Shown here: one piece after another, positions 15,779 through 24,751 of the stretch
Position numbering within the stretch: the stretch's first letter is position 1
How the letters are laid out: the number at the start of each line of letters is the position of its first letter
Origin: an uncultured Clostridia bacterium
GTDB lineage: Bacteria; Bacillota; Clostridia; Peptostreptococcales; Anaerovoracaceae
Length of the DNA: 64,000 nt
Reading direction: 5' to 3'
NCBI GenBank assembly: GCA_934255545.1
Contig: CAKQOE010000005.1
Coordinates: 1-64,000, forward strand
Notes under the pieces: model-generated
Database searches by the model: none
What the model saw: only the letters and a program-made list of their open reading frames with translations
Told to the model about the DNA's origin: nothing
Translations under genes and position numbers: made by a program

Positions 15779-16867
15779 ATGGATAATGTAAAAAGAAAAA
15801 ATACAAGAAAAGTTATGTGCCGTAATATCCCCATAGGGGGAGGCAGCCCGATATCTGTACAATCTATGACTAATACCGATACAAGAGATGTTGACTCGAC
15901 GCTGGAACAGATAAAGCGGCTTCAGGAAGCAGGATGTCAGATAATACGCCTTGCAGTACCTGACATGGAAGCTGCAGAAGCGTTTGGGAAAATAAGAAAA
16001 AAGACAGATATGCCTTTGGTTGCTGATATACATTTTGATTACAGGCTTGCAGTAGCGGCTATAGAAAAGGGAGCCGATAAGGTAAGGATAAATCCTGGAA
16101 ATATAGGCTCTGAGGAACGTGTCAGAGCTGTTATAGATGCTGCAAAGGAGCATAGGATACCTGTAAGGATAGGTGTAAATTCCGGATCTGTGGAAAGGGA
16201 TATACTTGCCAGATATGGCGGACCGTGTGCTGAAGGACTCGTCGAAAGCGCTGTCAGAAAGATAGAGCTTGTTGAAAGTATGGATTTTGACGATATAGTT
16301 GTTTCGGTAAAAGCTTCTGATGTGGTCATGAATTATCAGGCATATATGCTTATATCACAGAAGACTGATCATCCTCTTCATATAGGTGTTACAGAGTCAG
16401 GAGACGCTAAGCGCGGCACGATAAAGTCGGCAGCGGGTCTGGGAGCGCTTCTTCTCAACGGAGTTGGAGATACATTGAGGGTATCGCTCACAGGAGACCC
16501 TGTTGCAGAGATACCTGTTGCGCGTGAGCTTCTGAAATGTACAGGTGATCTCGATGCAGGCATAAATCTCATATCATGTCCTACATGCTCACGCTGCCAT
16601 ACAGATATGCCATCGATAACAGAACGTCTTATGAAAAAAGTGGAAGTCCTGGAAGCAGAGATGATACAGAAAAATCTTCCCGGCATAGATCTTGCTGTTA
16701 TGGGATGTGCTGTAAACGGCCCGGGTGAGGCTTCTCATGCTGATATAGGCGTTGCCTGCGGAGATGGAAAGGGCGTAATATTTAAAAAAGGAAAAATAAT
16801 AGATACAGTCAAGGAAAAAGATATAGAAACAAGACTTCTTGAAGAACTGAAGCAGATGATAATGTAA
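15779..16867 (+). CDS. ispG: 4-hydroxy-3-methylbut-2-enyl diphosphate synthase (flavodoxin/ferredoxin type)
   Basis: 362 residues from ATG 15779; AAGGAG lies 12 bases upstream, and a TTG further up the frame would add seven residues. Catalyses the reductive step from MEcPP to HMBPP with a 4Fe-4S cluster. The N-terminal TIM barrel has IPIGGGSPISVQSMTNTDT and DIHFD. The cluster ligands are visible as C267, C270 (SCPTC) and C310 with E317 (MGCAVNGPGEA). The short form without the large insert is usual for bacteria. Second MEP-pathway gene after dxr. Confidence 0.96.
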   Translation: MDNVKRKNTRKVMCRNIPIGGGSPISVQSMTNTDTRDVDSTLEQIKRLQEAGCQIIRLAVPDMEAAEAFGKIRKKTDMPLVADIHFDYRLAVAAIEKGADKVRINPGNIGSEERVRAVIDAAKEHRIPVRIGVNSGSVERDILARYGGPCAEGLVESAVRKIELVESMDFDDIVVSVKASDVVMNYQAYMLISQKTDHPLHIGVTESGDAKRGTIKSAAGLGALLLNGVGDTLRVSLTGDPVAEIPVARELLKCTGDLDAGINLISCPTCSRCHTDMPSITERLMKKVEVLEAEMIQKNLPGIDLAVMGCAVNGPGEASHADIGVACGDGKGVIFKKGKIIDTVKEKDIETRLLEELKQMIM

Positions 16868-17026
16868 TGTTTAAAACAATATGGAACACCGGTGATCCCG
16901 TCTGAGCGGCACAGTGTTTAGCTATATTGAGCTTATATCTGAAGTTAAGATTAAGTAGAATAATAACAGAAGATATAGTAAAATAAAATAAAAGTTATTG
17001 TTCTGTCTTCAGAAGGGAGGATGACC

Positions 17027-17485
17027 ATGGGAATAGAGGATCTGCTCAGCCTGTCACCTGTATGGCTGTGGCTTGGAGTCGCTGTTATAATGGGGATCAT
17101 AGAGGCATTCACGATGGGGCTGACGACTATATGGTTTGCCGGAGGAGCGCTTGTTGCAGCACTCGTATCATGCATTACCGACAGCTTTCTTGTACAACTC
17201 CTTGTTTTTACAGTAGTTTCGCTTGTTCTGGTATATTTTACAAGACCGATCGCAAAGAAAATGCTCAATACAAAAGTTGAACGTACAAATGTTGACGCGG
17301 TCATAGGAGCAAGAGGCCGGGCAGAAAGTGATATACGGCATGATCTGCGCGGCACTGTACGCGCCGACAATAAAATGTGGACGGCAGTGCTTGCGGATGA
17401 TTCTCCTGATATAAGCACGGGAGATACAGTTATAGTTGAAAGGATAGAGGGCGTAAAGCTTATAGTAAAAAAGGAGATAAAATAA
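17027..17485 (+). CDS. NfeD-family membrane protein
   Basis: 152 residues. ATG 17027 is preferred to ATG 17021 because GGGAGG ends directly at 17020. Three or four membrane helices (WLWLGVAVIMGIIEA, IWFAGGALVAALVSC, LVQLLVFTVVSLVLVYF) are followed by a soluble OB-fold domain (GARGRAESDI.. GTVRADNKMWTA.. GDTVIVERIEGVKLIV). This short NfeD form is almost always encoded next to an SPFH/flotillin-type protein, as here, where the following gene begins directly at its stop codon. The pair acts in membrane microdomain organisation. Confidence 0.9.
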   Translation: MGIEDLLSLSPVWLWLGVAVIMGIIEAFTMGLTTIWFAGGALVAALVSCITDSFLVQLLVFTVVSLVLVYFTRPIAKKMLNTKVERTNVDAVIGARGRAESDIRHDLRGTVRADNKMWTAVLADDSPDISTGDTVIVERIEGVKLIVKKEIK

Positions 17486-18400
17486 ATGATAGTTGTTATT
17501 GCATTGCTCGTTATCGTTATAGCTCTTCTGGTTACCAATATACGTATAGTTCCGCAGGCAAATGCATACGTAATAGAACGTCTCGGTGCTTATGCAGGAA
17601 CGTGGGAAGTAGGCCTTCATGTGAAGATACCTCTGATAGACAAGATAGCAAAAAAAGTTTCTTTAAAGGAACATGTTATAGATTTCCCGCCACAGCCTGT
17701 CATCACAAAGGACAATGTAACGATGGAGATAGATACAGTTATTTATTTTCAGATAACCGATCCGAAGCTTTTCACTTACGGTGTTGCAAATCCTATGGCA
17801 GCCATTGAGAATCTTTCAGCTACTACTTTGAGAAATATAATAGGCGATCTCGAACTTGACGAATCTCTTACGAGCCGTGAGATCATAAACTCAAAGATCA
17901 GGATCGTTCTTGATGAAGCGACAGATACGTGGGGCATAAAGATCAACAGAGTAGAAGTAAAAAATATAGTGCCTCCAAGAGATATCCAGGATGCCATGGA
18001 AAAGCAGATGAGAGCTGAGAGAGAAAGAAGAGAAGCTATACTCAGAGCAGAGGGTGAAAAGAAATCTGCAGTTCTTATCGCAGAAGGTAACAAGCAGTCA
18101 AAGATACTCGAAGCTGAAGCAGAAAAACAGGCAAAGATACTTGAAGCTGAAGCTAACAGAGAAGCTGCAGTAAGAGAAGCTGAAGGTCAGGCGCAGGCTA
18201 TACGTATGGTACAGCAGGCTACAGCTGACGGTATACGCATGATAGTCGAGGCTCAGCCTACAGATCAGGTTATATCGCTCAAGAGTCTGGATGCCTTTGC
18301 GGCAGCTGCTGACGGTCAGGCTACAAAGATAATAATACCGTCTGACATACAGGGTCTTGCGGGCCTTGCAACATCAGTAAAAGAGCTTGTAACTAAGTAG
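17486..18400 (+). CDS. SPFH/Band 7 family protein (QmcA/paraslipin-like)
   Basis: 304 residues. One N-terminal membrane anchor (residues 1-20), then the SPFH domain (about 25-190) with VIERLGAYAGTWEVGLHVKIP and VDFPPQP-type strands, then a long Ala/Glu/Lys helix (about 190-250: repeated EAEAEKQAKILEAEA) that forms the oligomerising coiled coil. It begins immediately after the NfeD gene stop (TAA-ATG) with AAGGAG inside that gene, so the two are coupled. SPFH proteins form large cage-like assemblies in the membrane. Confidence 0.93.
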   Translation: MIVVIALLVIVIALLVTNIRIVPQANAYVIERLGAYAGTWEVGLHVKIPLIDKIAKKVSLKEHVIDFPPQPVITKDNVTMEIDTVIYFQITDPKLFTYGVANPMAAIENLSATTLRNIIGDLELDESLTSREIINSKIRIVLDEATDTWGIKINRVEVKNIVPPRDIQDAMEKQMRAERERREAILRAEGEKKSAVLIAEGNKQSKILEAEAEKQAKILEAEANREAAVREAEGQAQAIRMVQQATADGIRMIVEAQPTDQVISLKSLDAFAAAADGQATKIIIPSDIQGLAGLATSVKELVTK

Positions 18401-18483
18401 GAAAACTGATGTGGCTGATGTTGTCATATTATGTACTGAACAGTATTTATACGAAAAATATAAAATTAAGAAGTGACTGATCA

Positions 18484-21400
18484 ATGAAGGATTTTATCGA
18501 AAACAGCATTTCATGGAATGAGCTCGCTCCGCATGAAAGGAGCGGGCTCATATTTGAAATTGAGCATGTTTGCCTGCTTAAGGATGAGATGGAGCTGCAG
18601 CTTGATGTTTCACTCAATTTTGTGATTCCATTCCATGATCTGCAAAATATAAAAGAAAATTTAAAAAAAGAAATAAACGGAGTGTCTAACGTTTCATTTC
18701 GTTTCAGATATGAAAATATGGCTCTCGGAGAATGCGAGATAATAAAGCTTGCCGTGCCTCATATGTTCAATGCGATGCCGGAATTTGCCAAATACGCTCA
18801 CGCAGCAGATCTGAATGAGTGTGAAAATAATGAAGAACATGTGATAATATACTGCCTCGGAGAACAGCCGGCAAAAATACTTAATGAAGTTGCTGCTCCT
18901 GCCATGCACAATATGCTTATGCATGACTTTGGCATAAACAGAGTATTTGCATTCCGAAATAAGAGCGATTCATATAGCAGACGCATCGAAGCTATGGAGA
19001 TGCAGAGTGCGGATGAACTTAAAAAGGTCCATGTTGAAATGGAAAGGGCAGCTAAAGCAGCCAGAGAAAATCCAAGACCTGCTGTGTCTCGCACGCCTGC
19101 TTCAGAAAAAAAACAGTTTGATGCGTCATCATCAACCGCATCACCGCAGTCTGCATTTGCTCCTGCGGGAGGCGGCAAACCTCAGAGGAAGCGGGGATAT
19201 GAGGGACCTGTTACCGGAAACAGGATAGTGGGAAAACCTGTAAATGGACAAAAAGTAAAAATAAAGGAGCTTCATTCAAACAGTAAAGATATTGTGATAG
19301 AAGGAAGCGTTTTCAGGACTGAATCGCGTGCACTGAAAAACGGTAAATCGCTTGCCTTTATCTATATGACAGATCATACAGACTCTGTCTGCGTAAAGAT
19401 GTTTATAACCTCCCAGAAGCAGGAGGATTTTGATGAATATATAAAAACAGGAACATATATTAAGGTGCAGGGTGACTGTGAGTATGATAATTTTGAAAAA
19501 ATGGTAGTGCTCATGGGACGAAGCGTTGAGCTTGCCGAAAAGCCTGAACGTCATGATAATTCCGAGCTAAAAAGGGTAGAGCTTCATGCACATACGAAAA
19601 TGAGCCAGATAGATGGTGTAATGGATGTAGCCGATCTCGTAAAAACAGCTAAAAAATGGGGGCATAAGGCTGTAGCTGTGACTGATCACGGCGTTGTACA
19701 GTCATTTCCTGATGCAGCAAAGGCAGCAAAGGGCGAGATAAAGATATTATTTGGTGTTGAGGGATATCTTGTTGATGATATAAAGCTCCCTAACGGTGAA
19801 CTTGATTATAAGACTAATCCTGCAAGGCATATAATACTTATAGCTCAGAATCAGACCGGGCTTAAAAACCTTTACAGACTTGTTTCATACTCTTTCCTTA
19901 ATTACCACTATAAAAGGCCAAGAATGCCTAAATCTGTTATAGCTCAGTACAGAGAAGGCATAATAATAGGGTCAGCATGCGAAGCCGGTGAGGTGTTCAG
20001 AGCTATGGTAGAAGGAAGATCTGATGAAGAAGTATTAAAACTTGTAGAGTTTTATGATTATCTTGAGATACAGCCGCGGATAAATAACAAATACATGATA
20101 GCTAAGGGCATAGCCTCATGCGAGGAAGATCTGCTGGATTTTAACCGAAAAATAGTAGAATACGGACGTATAAGCGGAAAACCTGTAGTTGCGACATGCG
20201 ATGCGCATTATCTTAATAAAGAAGACTATATATACAGAAGCATAATAATGGCAGCTCATGGATTCAAGGAATTTGATACAGAGCCTAAGTTATATTTAAG
20301 GACTACTGAAGAAATGCTGGAAGAATTTGCTTATCTTGGTGAAGATGTAGCAAAAGAAGTAGTTATAGACAATCCAAATATGATAGCAGATATGGTCGAT
20401 GTCCTTAAACCTGTACCTGACGGAAAATTTCCGCCTAATATAGAAGGCGCAGAGGAACGACTCAGAACAAGGTGCTATGAAAAAGCTCACAGCATATATG
20501 GAGACCATCTTCCTGAAATAGTTGAAACAAGACTTGAAAAAGAACTCAGTTCAATAATAGGCAACGGATACGCTGTCATGTATGTTGCTGCAGAAATGCT
20601 TGTACAGAAATCTCTGAGGGACGGATATCTTGTAGGTTCGCGAGGATCTGTAGGATCTTCCTTTGCTGCGACTATGGATGGTATAACTGAAGTAAATCCT
20701 CTGGCTCCGCATTATATATGTCCAAATCCTGAGTGCAAGCATTCAGAGTTTATAGAGACAGGTGAATATGAATGCGGTGTGGATATGCCGGATAAGGTGT
20801 GTCCGGTGTGCGGCACTCCATATAAAAAGGACGGATTCAGTATACCGTTTGAAACATTCCTTGGATTCAACGGCGATAAAGAGCCTGATATAGACCTTAA
20901 CTTTGCAGGAGAGTATCAGCCTGTAGCACATAAATACGTTGAAGAGATATTTGGAGCGAAAAATGTTTTTAAAGCCGGAACTATCGGTACGATACAGGAA
21001 AAGATGGCTGAAGGCTATGTAAGAAAATTCTGTGAAGAAACAGGACAGATAATAAACAAATGTGAAGTTGAAAGACTTGCAAAAGGCTGTGAGGGCGTAA
21101 GAAAGACGACAGGACAGCATCCGGGAGGTATAGTTATAGTTCCTGAAGGACATGAGGTTTATGAGTTCTGTCCGGTCATGCATCCTTCAGAGGGTGCTGT
21201 AAAAGACATAACTACAACGCATTTTGACTATCATAAGATAGACCAGAACCTTCTGAAGCTGGATATACTGGGACACGATGTGCCGTCGATGATAAGGATG
21301 CTCGAAGACATGACAGGCATAAAACCTGAGGATATACCGCTCAGTGATGAAAAAGTAAACAGTATATTTATAAGTAATGAAGCTCTTGATATAAAGATAG

Positions 21401-22311
21401 ATGATTACAGACAAAAACACGGAACATTCGGAATACCTGAGTTTGGAACGAGCTTTACGCGTCAGATGCTTGATGATACGCAGCCTAAGAAATTTTCGGC
21501 ACTCGTACGTATCGCAGGATTTTCACACGGAACTGATGTATGGATAAACAATGCTCAGGAGTTCATAAAATCAGGTCAGGCCACCATGGATGATGCGATA
21601 GCTACGCGAGACGACATTATGAACTATCTCATACATAAAGGACTTCCAAAGCAGGATTCATTCAAGATAATGGAAAGCGTGCGAAAGGGAAAGGGCCTTA
21701 AGGATGAGTGGGTGGAACTCATGCAGTCTAATAACGTTCCTGAATGGTATATAGAATCTTGCCGGCGTATAAAATACATGTTCCCAAAAGCACACGCTGT
21801 AGCATACGTTATGATGTCATACAGGATAGCTTATTTTAAGGTATATTACCCGCCGGAATTCTATGCTGTTCATTTTACAATGAAGATAGACTTCTTTAAC
21901 GCTAAGGTCATACTTGGAGGCATGCAGTCAGTAATAGATAAAATGGATGCTATAAAGAAGATGGGCAAAGAAGCTACAAATAAAGAGCAGAGTGAATACC
22001 TCGTCTATGAAGTGGTATATGAAATGTACGCAAGAGGATATGAATTTCTTCCTGCAAGGCTTGGCAGCTCCGCTGCCACAAAATTCAAGGTAGAGGACGG
22101 TAAAGTCAGACTTCCGTTCAGAGCTCTTGAAGGAATGGGTGAAACTGCAGCGTTAAGTCTTGCTGATGAATATAAAAAACAGAGATTCAGTTCTATAGAA
22201 GATATAAGTACGAGAACTTCCGTAAATAATACAAATATGGAAACGCTTAGAGAGTACGGTGTGCTTGATGGCCTGCCTGAGTCAGATCAGCTTACTTTAT
22301 TTGGTTTTTAG
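18484..22311 (+). CDS. polC: DNA polymerase III PolC, without the DnaQ-like exonuclease insert
   Basis: 1275 residues against about 1430-1440 for typical PolC. Order: N-terminal domains (1-170), Pro/Ala linker (190-245), OB fold (about 255-350), PHP domain, then palm, thumb, fingers and C-terminal parts. In usual PolC a 3'-5' exonuclease of about 170 residues interrupts the PHP domain; here the text runs from GVEGYLVDD (424-432) almost directly to NPARHIILIAQNQTGLKNLY. The PHP metal residues are complete: H368, H370, D401, H402, E426, H449, C499, D573, H575. A four-Cys zinc element (YICPNPEC..KVCPVCG) and PDIDLNFAGEYQ (palm aspartates) are intact. It is the replicative polymerase of low-GC Gram-positives. 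Confidence 0.95.
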   Translation: MKDFIENSISWNELAPHERSGLIFEIEHVCLLKDEMELQLDVSLNFVIPFHDLQNIKENLKKEINGVSNVSFRFRYENMALGECEIIKLAVPHMFNAMPEFAKYAHAADLNECENNEEHVIIYCLGEQPAKILNEVAAPAMHNMLMHDFGINRVFAFRNKSDSYSRRIEAMEMQSADELKKVHVEMERAAKAARENPRPAVSRTPASEKKQFDASSSTASPQSAFAPAGGGKPQRKRGYEGPVTGNRIVGKPVNGQKVKIKELHSNSKDIVIEGSVFRTESRALKNGKSLAFIYMTDHTDSVCVKMFITSQKQEDFDEYIKTGTYIKVQGDCEYDNFEKMVVLMGRSVELAEKPERHDNSELKRVELHAHTKMSQIDGVMDVADLVKTAKKWGHKAVAVTDHGVVQSFPDAAKAAKGEIKILFGVEGYLVDDIKLPNGELDYKTNPARHIILIAQNQTGLKNLYRLVSYSFLNYHYKRPRMPKSVIAQYREGIIIGSACEAGEVFRAMVEGRSDEEVLKLVEFYDYLEIQPRINNKYMIAKGIASCEEDLLDFNRKIVEYGRISGKPVVATCDAHYLNKEDYIYRSIIMAAHGFKEFDTEPKLYLRTTEEMLEEFAYLGEDVAKEVVIDNPNMIADMVDVLKPVPDGKFPPNIEGAEERLRTRCYEKAHSIYGDHLPEIVETRLEKELSSIIGNGYAVMYVAAEMLVQKSLRDGYLVGSRGSVGSSFAATMDGITEVNPLAPHYICPNPECKHSEFIETGEYECGVDMPDKVCPVCGTPYKKDGFSIPFETFLGFNGDKEPDIDLNFAGEYQPVAHKYVEEIFGAKNVFKAGTIGTIQEKMAEGYVRKFCEETGQIINKCEVERLAKGCEGVRKTTGQHPGGIVIVPEGHEVYEFCPVMHPSEGAVKDITTTHFDYHKIDQNLLKLDILGHDVPSMIRMLEDMTGIKPEDIPLSDEKVNSIFISNEALDIKIDDYRQKHGTFGIPEFGTSFTRQMLDDTQPKKFSALVRIAGFSHGTDVWINNAQEFIKSGQATMDDAIATRDDIMNYLIHKGLPKQDSFKIMESVRKGKGLKDEWVELMQSNNVPEWYIESCRRIKYMFPKAHAVAYVMMSYRIAYFKVYYPPEFYAVHFTMKIDFFNAKVILGGMQSVIDKMDAIKKMGKEATNKEQSEYLVYEVVYEMYARGYEFLPARLGSSAATKFKVEDGKVRLPFRALEGMGETAALSLADEYKKQRFSSIEDISTRTSVNNTNMETLREYGVLDGLPESDQLTLFGF

Positions 22312-22314
22312 TTA

Positions 22315-22343
22315 TTGCAATAAACCTGTCTGTATGTTATTCT
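22315..22343 (+). promoter_or_regulatory. rimP: Likely promoter of the rimP-nusA-infB operon
   Basis: TTGCAA (22315-22320), 17-bp spacer, TATTCT (22338-22343), just after the polC stop codon. Confidence 0.55.
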
Positions 22344-22353
22344 ATAACAAGAA

Positions 22354-22406
22354 AAGTCAAAATCATGACTTAGTTGTTTCAGAGAGTGGGTTTATTCCCA
22401 CTCTCT
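22354..22406 (+). promoter_or_regulatory. Structured leader of the rimP operon: two hairpins
   Basis: First hairpin AAGTCA-N6-TGACTT (22354-22371). Second hairpin AGAGAGTGGG-TTTATT-CCCACTCTCT (22381-22406), perfect 10-bp stem. No clean T run follows. It may be the polC terminator, an attenuator, or a protein-binding leader. Confidence 0.6.
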
Positions 22407-22450
22407 GTGTGTTGTATGGGGAAACTTAAGACACGGAAAGGAAATGAGCT

Positions 22451-22936
22451 GTGGCAAAGAAAAAGGTAAAAGACATTGTAGCTGAATTGCTTGTTGATTT
22501 TCTCGCGGAAAATGATCTGGAGCTTTTCAATGTTGAGTTTGTCAAGGAAGGCAGAGAGCGTTTTCTGCGCGTTTATATAGACAAACCGGAAAGACCTGAC
22601 GGAGAAGACGAATACGTTGATATAGAGGAATGTGAGAAAGTAAGCCGATTCCTCAGTGACAGACTTGATGAAGAGGATCCGATAGCAGAAAATTATATGC
22701 TTGAAGTATCTTCACCGGGACTTGACCGTCCACTTATAAAGGAAGACGATTACAGACGTTATGCAGGCAGGCTTGTTGATGTGAAGCTTTATAAGGCTAT
22801 AGACAATAGAAAGCAGTTCTGTGCAGAGCTTGTGGGACTTAACGAGGGTATTGTTTCATTTATCGATGAAAAAAATCAGAACTTTGAGATCCCGTTTGAT
22901 CAGATCTCAAAAATAAATCTGTCAGTTATCATATAA
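22451..22936 (+). CDS. rimP: Ribosome maturation factor RimP
   Basis: 161 residues, GTG start. Needed for 30S subunit assembly. N-terminal alpha/beta domain with ELFNVEFVKEGRERFLRVYIDKP, the conserved DIEECEKVSRFLSDRLDEEDPIAENYMLEVSSPGLDRPL block, and a C-terminal SH3-like barrel (VDVKLYKAIDNRKQFCAELVG). First gene of the operon rimP-nusA-ylxR-ylxQ-infB-rbfA-nrnA-truB-ribF, the standard order in Firmicutes. Confidence 0.95.
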   Translation: MAKKKVKDIVAELLVDFLAENDLELFNVEFVKEGRERFLRVYIDKPERPDGEDEYVDIEECEKVSRFLSDRLDEEDPIAENYMLEVSSPGLDRPLIKEDDYRRYAGRLVDVKLYKAIDNRKQFCAELVGLNEGIVSFIDEKNQNFEIPFDQISKINLSVII

Positions 22937-22954
22937 GGAGGAAAACATAAAGAA

Positions 22955-24139
22955 ATGAACAAGGAATTTATCCTTGCAGTTGAAGAACTGGAAAAGGAAA
23001 AAGGAATATCCAAGGACGCTCTTATCGATGCTATAGAGTCTGCTCTTGTTTCCGCATATAAGAAGAATTACAGTAATTCTCAAAATGTGCGCGTAAATAT
23101 AAACAAGGTGACTGGTGATATAGACGTATTCATGAGGAAGATCGTAGTTACTGACGAAGAAGTTATGGATGAATACGGTGAACTTACACTCGATGAAGCT
23201 CATGAAATAGATCCGTCATATAAGCTCGGTGATGTTATTGAAAACAGAGTAACACCTAAGGATTTCGGCAGAATAGCTGCACAGACTGCAAAGCAGGTAG
23301 TAGTTCAGAGGATAAGAGAAGCCGAAAGAGGACAGGTATACGATGAATTCTCAAACAGACAGGGCGAGATCGTAACAGGTACGGTTCAGAGGATCAGCAA
23401 TGACACTGTGTTTATAAACATAGGAAAGGCAGAGGGTATACTTTCAGTAAATGAACAGGTGCGTGGTGAAAAATATGCTGTTAACTCAAGACTTAAAGTA
23501 TATATAATGGATGTAAAGAAAACAACAAAGGGTCCTCAGGTATATCTGTCAAGATCACATCCGGGACTTGTAAAGCGTCTGTTTGAGCTTGAAGTTCCTG
23601 AGATAAGAGACGGTATAGTTGAGATAAAGAGCATCTCAAGAGAAGCAGGCTCAAGGACAAAGATGGCTGTATATACATCAGACCCTGATGTTGATCCTGT
23701 AGGAGCATGTGTAGGTCCCAGAGGTACGAGGGTACAGGCCGTTGTGGATGAACTCTTTGATGAAAAGATAGATATCATAAGCTGGAGCGACGGACCTGAA
23801 GAACTCGTAAGAAGTGCACTCAGCCCGGCAAAGACTGAAAAAGTATTTATAAATGAAGAAGAGCAGTCAGCTACCGTAATAGTTCCTGATTTCCAGCTCT
23901 CACTTGCAATAGGCAAGGAAGGTCAGAATGTTCGTCTTGCTGCAAAGCTCTGCGGATGGAAGATAGATATAAAGAGCCATTCTCAGTATGAAGAGGCACA
24001 GGAAGAAGCCGGATATACAGAATACAACAGTGAATATACTGATGAAGATAATGATACGGAAAGTGCGCAGGATCAGGACATATATGTTGACGAAGCTGAA
24101 GATGAGGGCTTTACCGTATACGATGATTCAGACAGGTAA
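22955..24139 (+). CDS. nusA: Transcription termination/antitermination factor NusA
   Basis: 394 residues, the short Firmicutes form without the C-terminal repeats of Enterobacteria. N-terminal RNA-polymerase-binding domain (1-125), S1 domain (about 130-205: GEIVTGTVQRISNDTVFINIGKAEGIL), then two KH domains (VGPRGTRVQAVVDELFDEKIDII and IGKEGQNVRLAAKLCGWKIDI), and an acidic tail of Glu/Asp. It binds nascent RNA and pauses RNA polymerase. AAGGAGG is 13 bases before the ATG. Confidence 0.96.
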   Translation: MNKEFILAVEELEKEKGISKDALIDAIESALVSAYKKNYSNSQNVRVNINKVTGDIDVFMRKIVVTDEEVMDEYGELTLDEAHEIDPSYKLGDVIENRVTPKDFGRIAAQTAKQVVVQRIREAERGQVYDEFSNRQGEIVTGTVQRISNDTVFINIGKAEGILSVNEQVRGEKYAVNSRLKVYIMDVKKTTKGPQVYLSRSHPGLVKRLFELEVPEIRDGIVEIKSISREAGSRTKMAVYTSDPDVDPVGACVGPRGTRVQAVVDELFDEKIDIISWSDGPEELVRSALSPAKTEKVFINEEEQSATVIVPDFQLSLAIGKEGQNVRLAAKLCGWKIDIKSHSQYEEAQEEAGYTEYNSEYTDEDNDTESAQDQDIYVDEAEDEGFTVYDDSDR

Positions 24140-24145
24140 TTTTTT

Positions 24146-24427
24146 ATGAAAACAAAAAAGATACCCATGCGCAGATGTGCAGGGTGCATGCAGTCAAAAC
24201 CAAAAAAAGAGCTTATCAGGATCGTTGGAGATAAAGAAGGTAATGTAATGCTGGACGTTACCGGCAAGGCTCAGGGACGCGGAGTTTATCTGTGCCCTGA
24301 TGCAGCGTGCTTTAAGATCGCACGCAAAAAGCAGGCAATATCACGCAGTCTGGGTATGACGATATCTTCTGAAAAACTCGACGCGATATTTGAGGAACTC
24401 GAAAAATATGAAAAAAAAGAAAATTGA
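24146..24427 (+). CDS. ylxR: YlxR (RnpM) RNA-binding protein
   Basis: 93 residues. Family pattern RRCAGCMQSKPKKELIRIV, then GKAQGRGVYLCPDAACFKIARKK, a DUF448 fold with a basic RNA-binding surface. In Bacillus subtilis this protein has been described as a modulator of RNase P. It starts seven bases after nusA and overlaps ylxQ by 20 bases, indicating coupling. Confidence 0.93.
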   Translation: MKTKKIPMRRCAGCMQSKPKKELIRIVGDKEGNVMLDVTGKAQGRGVYLCPDAACFKIARKKQAISRSLGMTISSEKLDAIFEELEKYEKKEN

Positions 24428-24734
24428 GAGCTATCTGGGCCTGGCAAGGAGAGCGGGAAAGATCGTTTCCGGTTACCAGACATGCGTTCACACTATAAGT
24501 AAAGGAAATATCAAGCTTATCATCGTCGCGTCTGACGCGTCGGAAAATACAAGAGATAGATTTAAAAACCTTTGCAGCAGATACGGTGTAGAATTCGAAG
24601 TATATGGAACTGTCGATACTTTGTCACAAATGACAGGATTTACAGGCAGGGGAATATACGGAATCACAGATCGGAATTTTGCAGAAGTGATGATAAAGGA
24701 GATCCAGAATGAGAAATTAATTTCTGAAGAATAA
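24408..24734 (+). CDS. ylxQ: L7Ae/L30e/S12e-family RNA-binding protein YlxQ
   Basis: 108 residues from ATG 24408, which follows GAGGAA within ylxR; an ATG 18 bases earlier in the frame is less likely. The pattern ESYLGLARRAGKIVSGYQTC, KGNIKLIIVASDASENTRDR and GRGIYGITDRNFAEVM is that of the L7Ae superfamily, which binds kink-turn RNAs. Function in bacteria is not settled. Confidence 0.92.
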   Translation: MKKKKIESYLGLARRAGKIVSGYQTCVHTISKGNIKLIIVASDASENTRDRFKNLCSRYGVEFEVYGTVDTLSQMTGFTGRGIYGITDRNFAEVMIKEIQNEKLISEE

Positions 24735-24751
24735 TAAGGAGGTGCTGTTTT

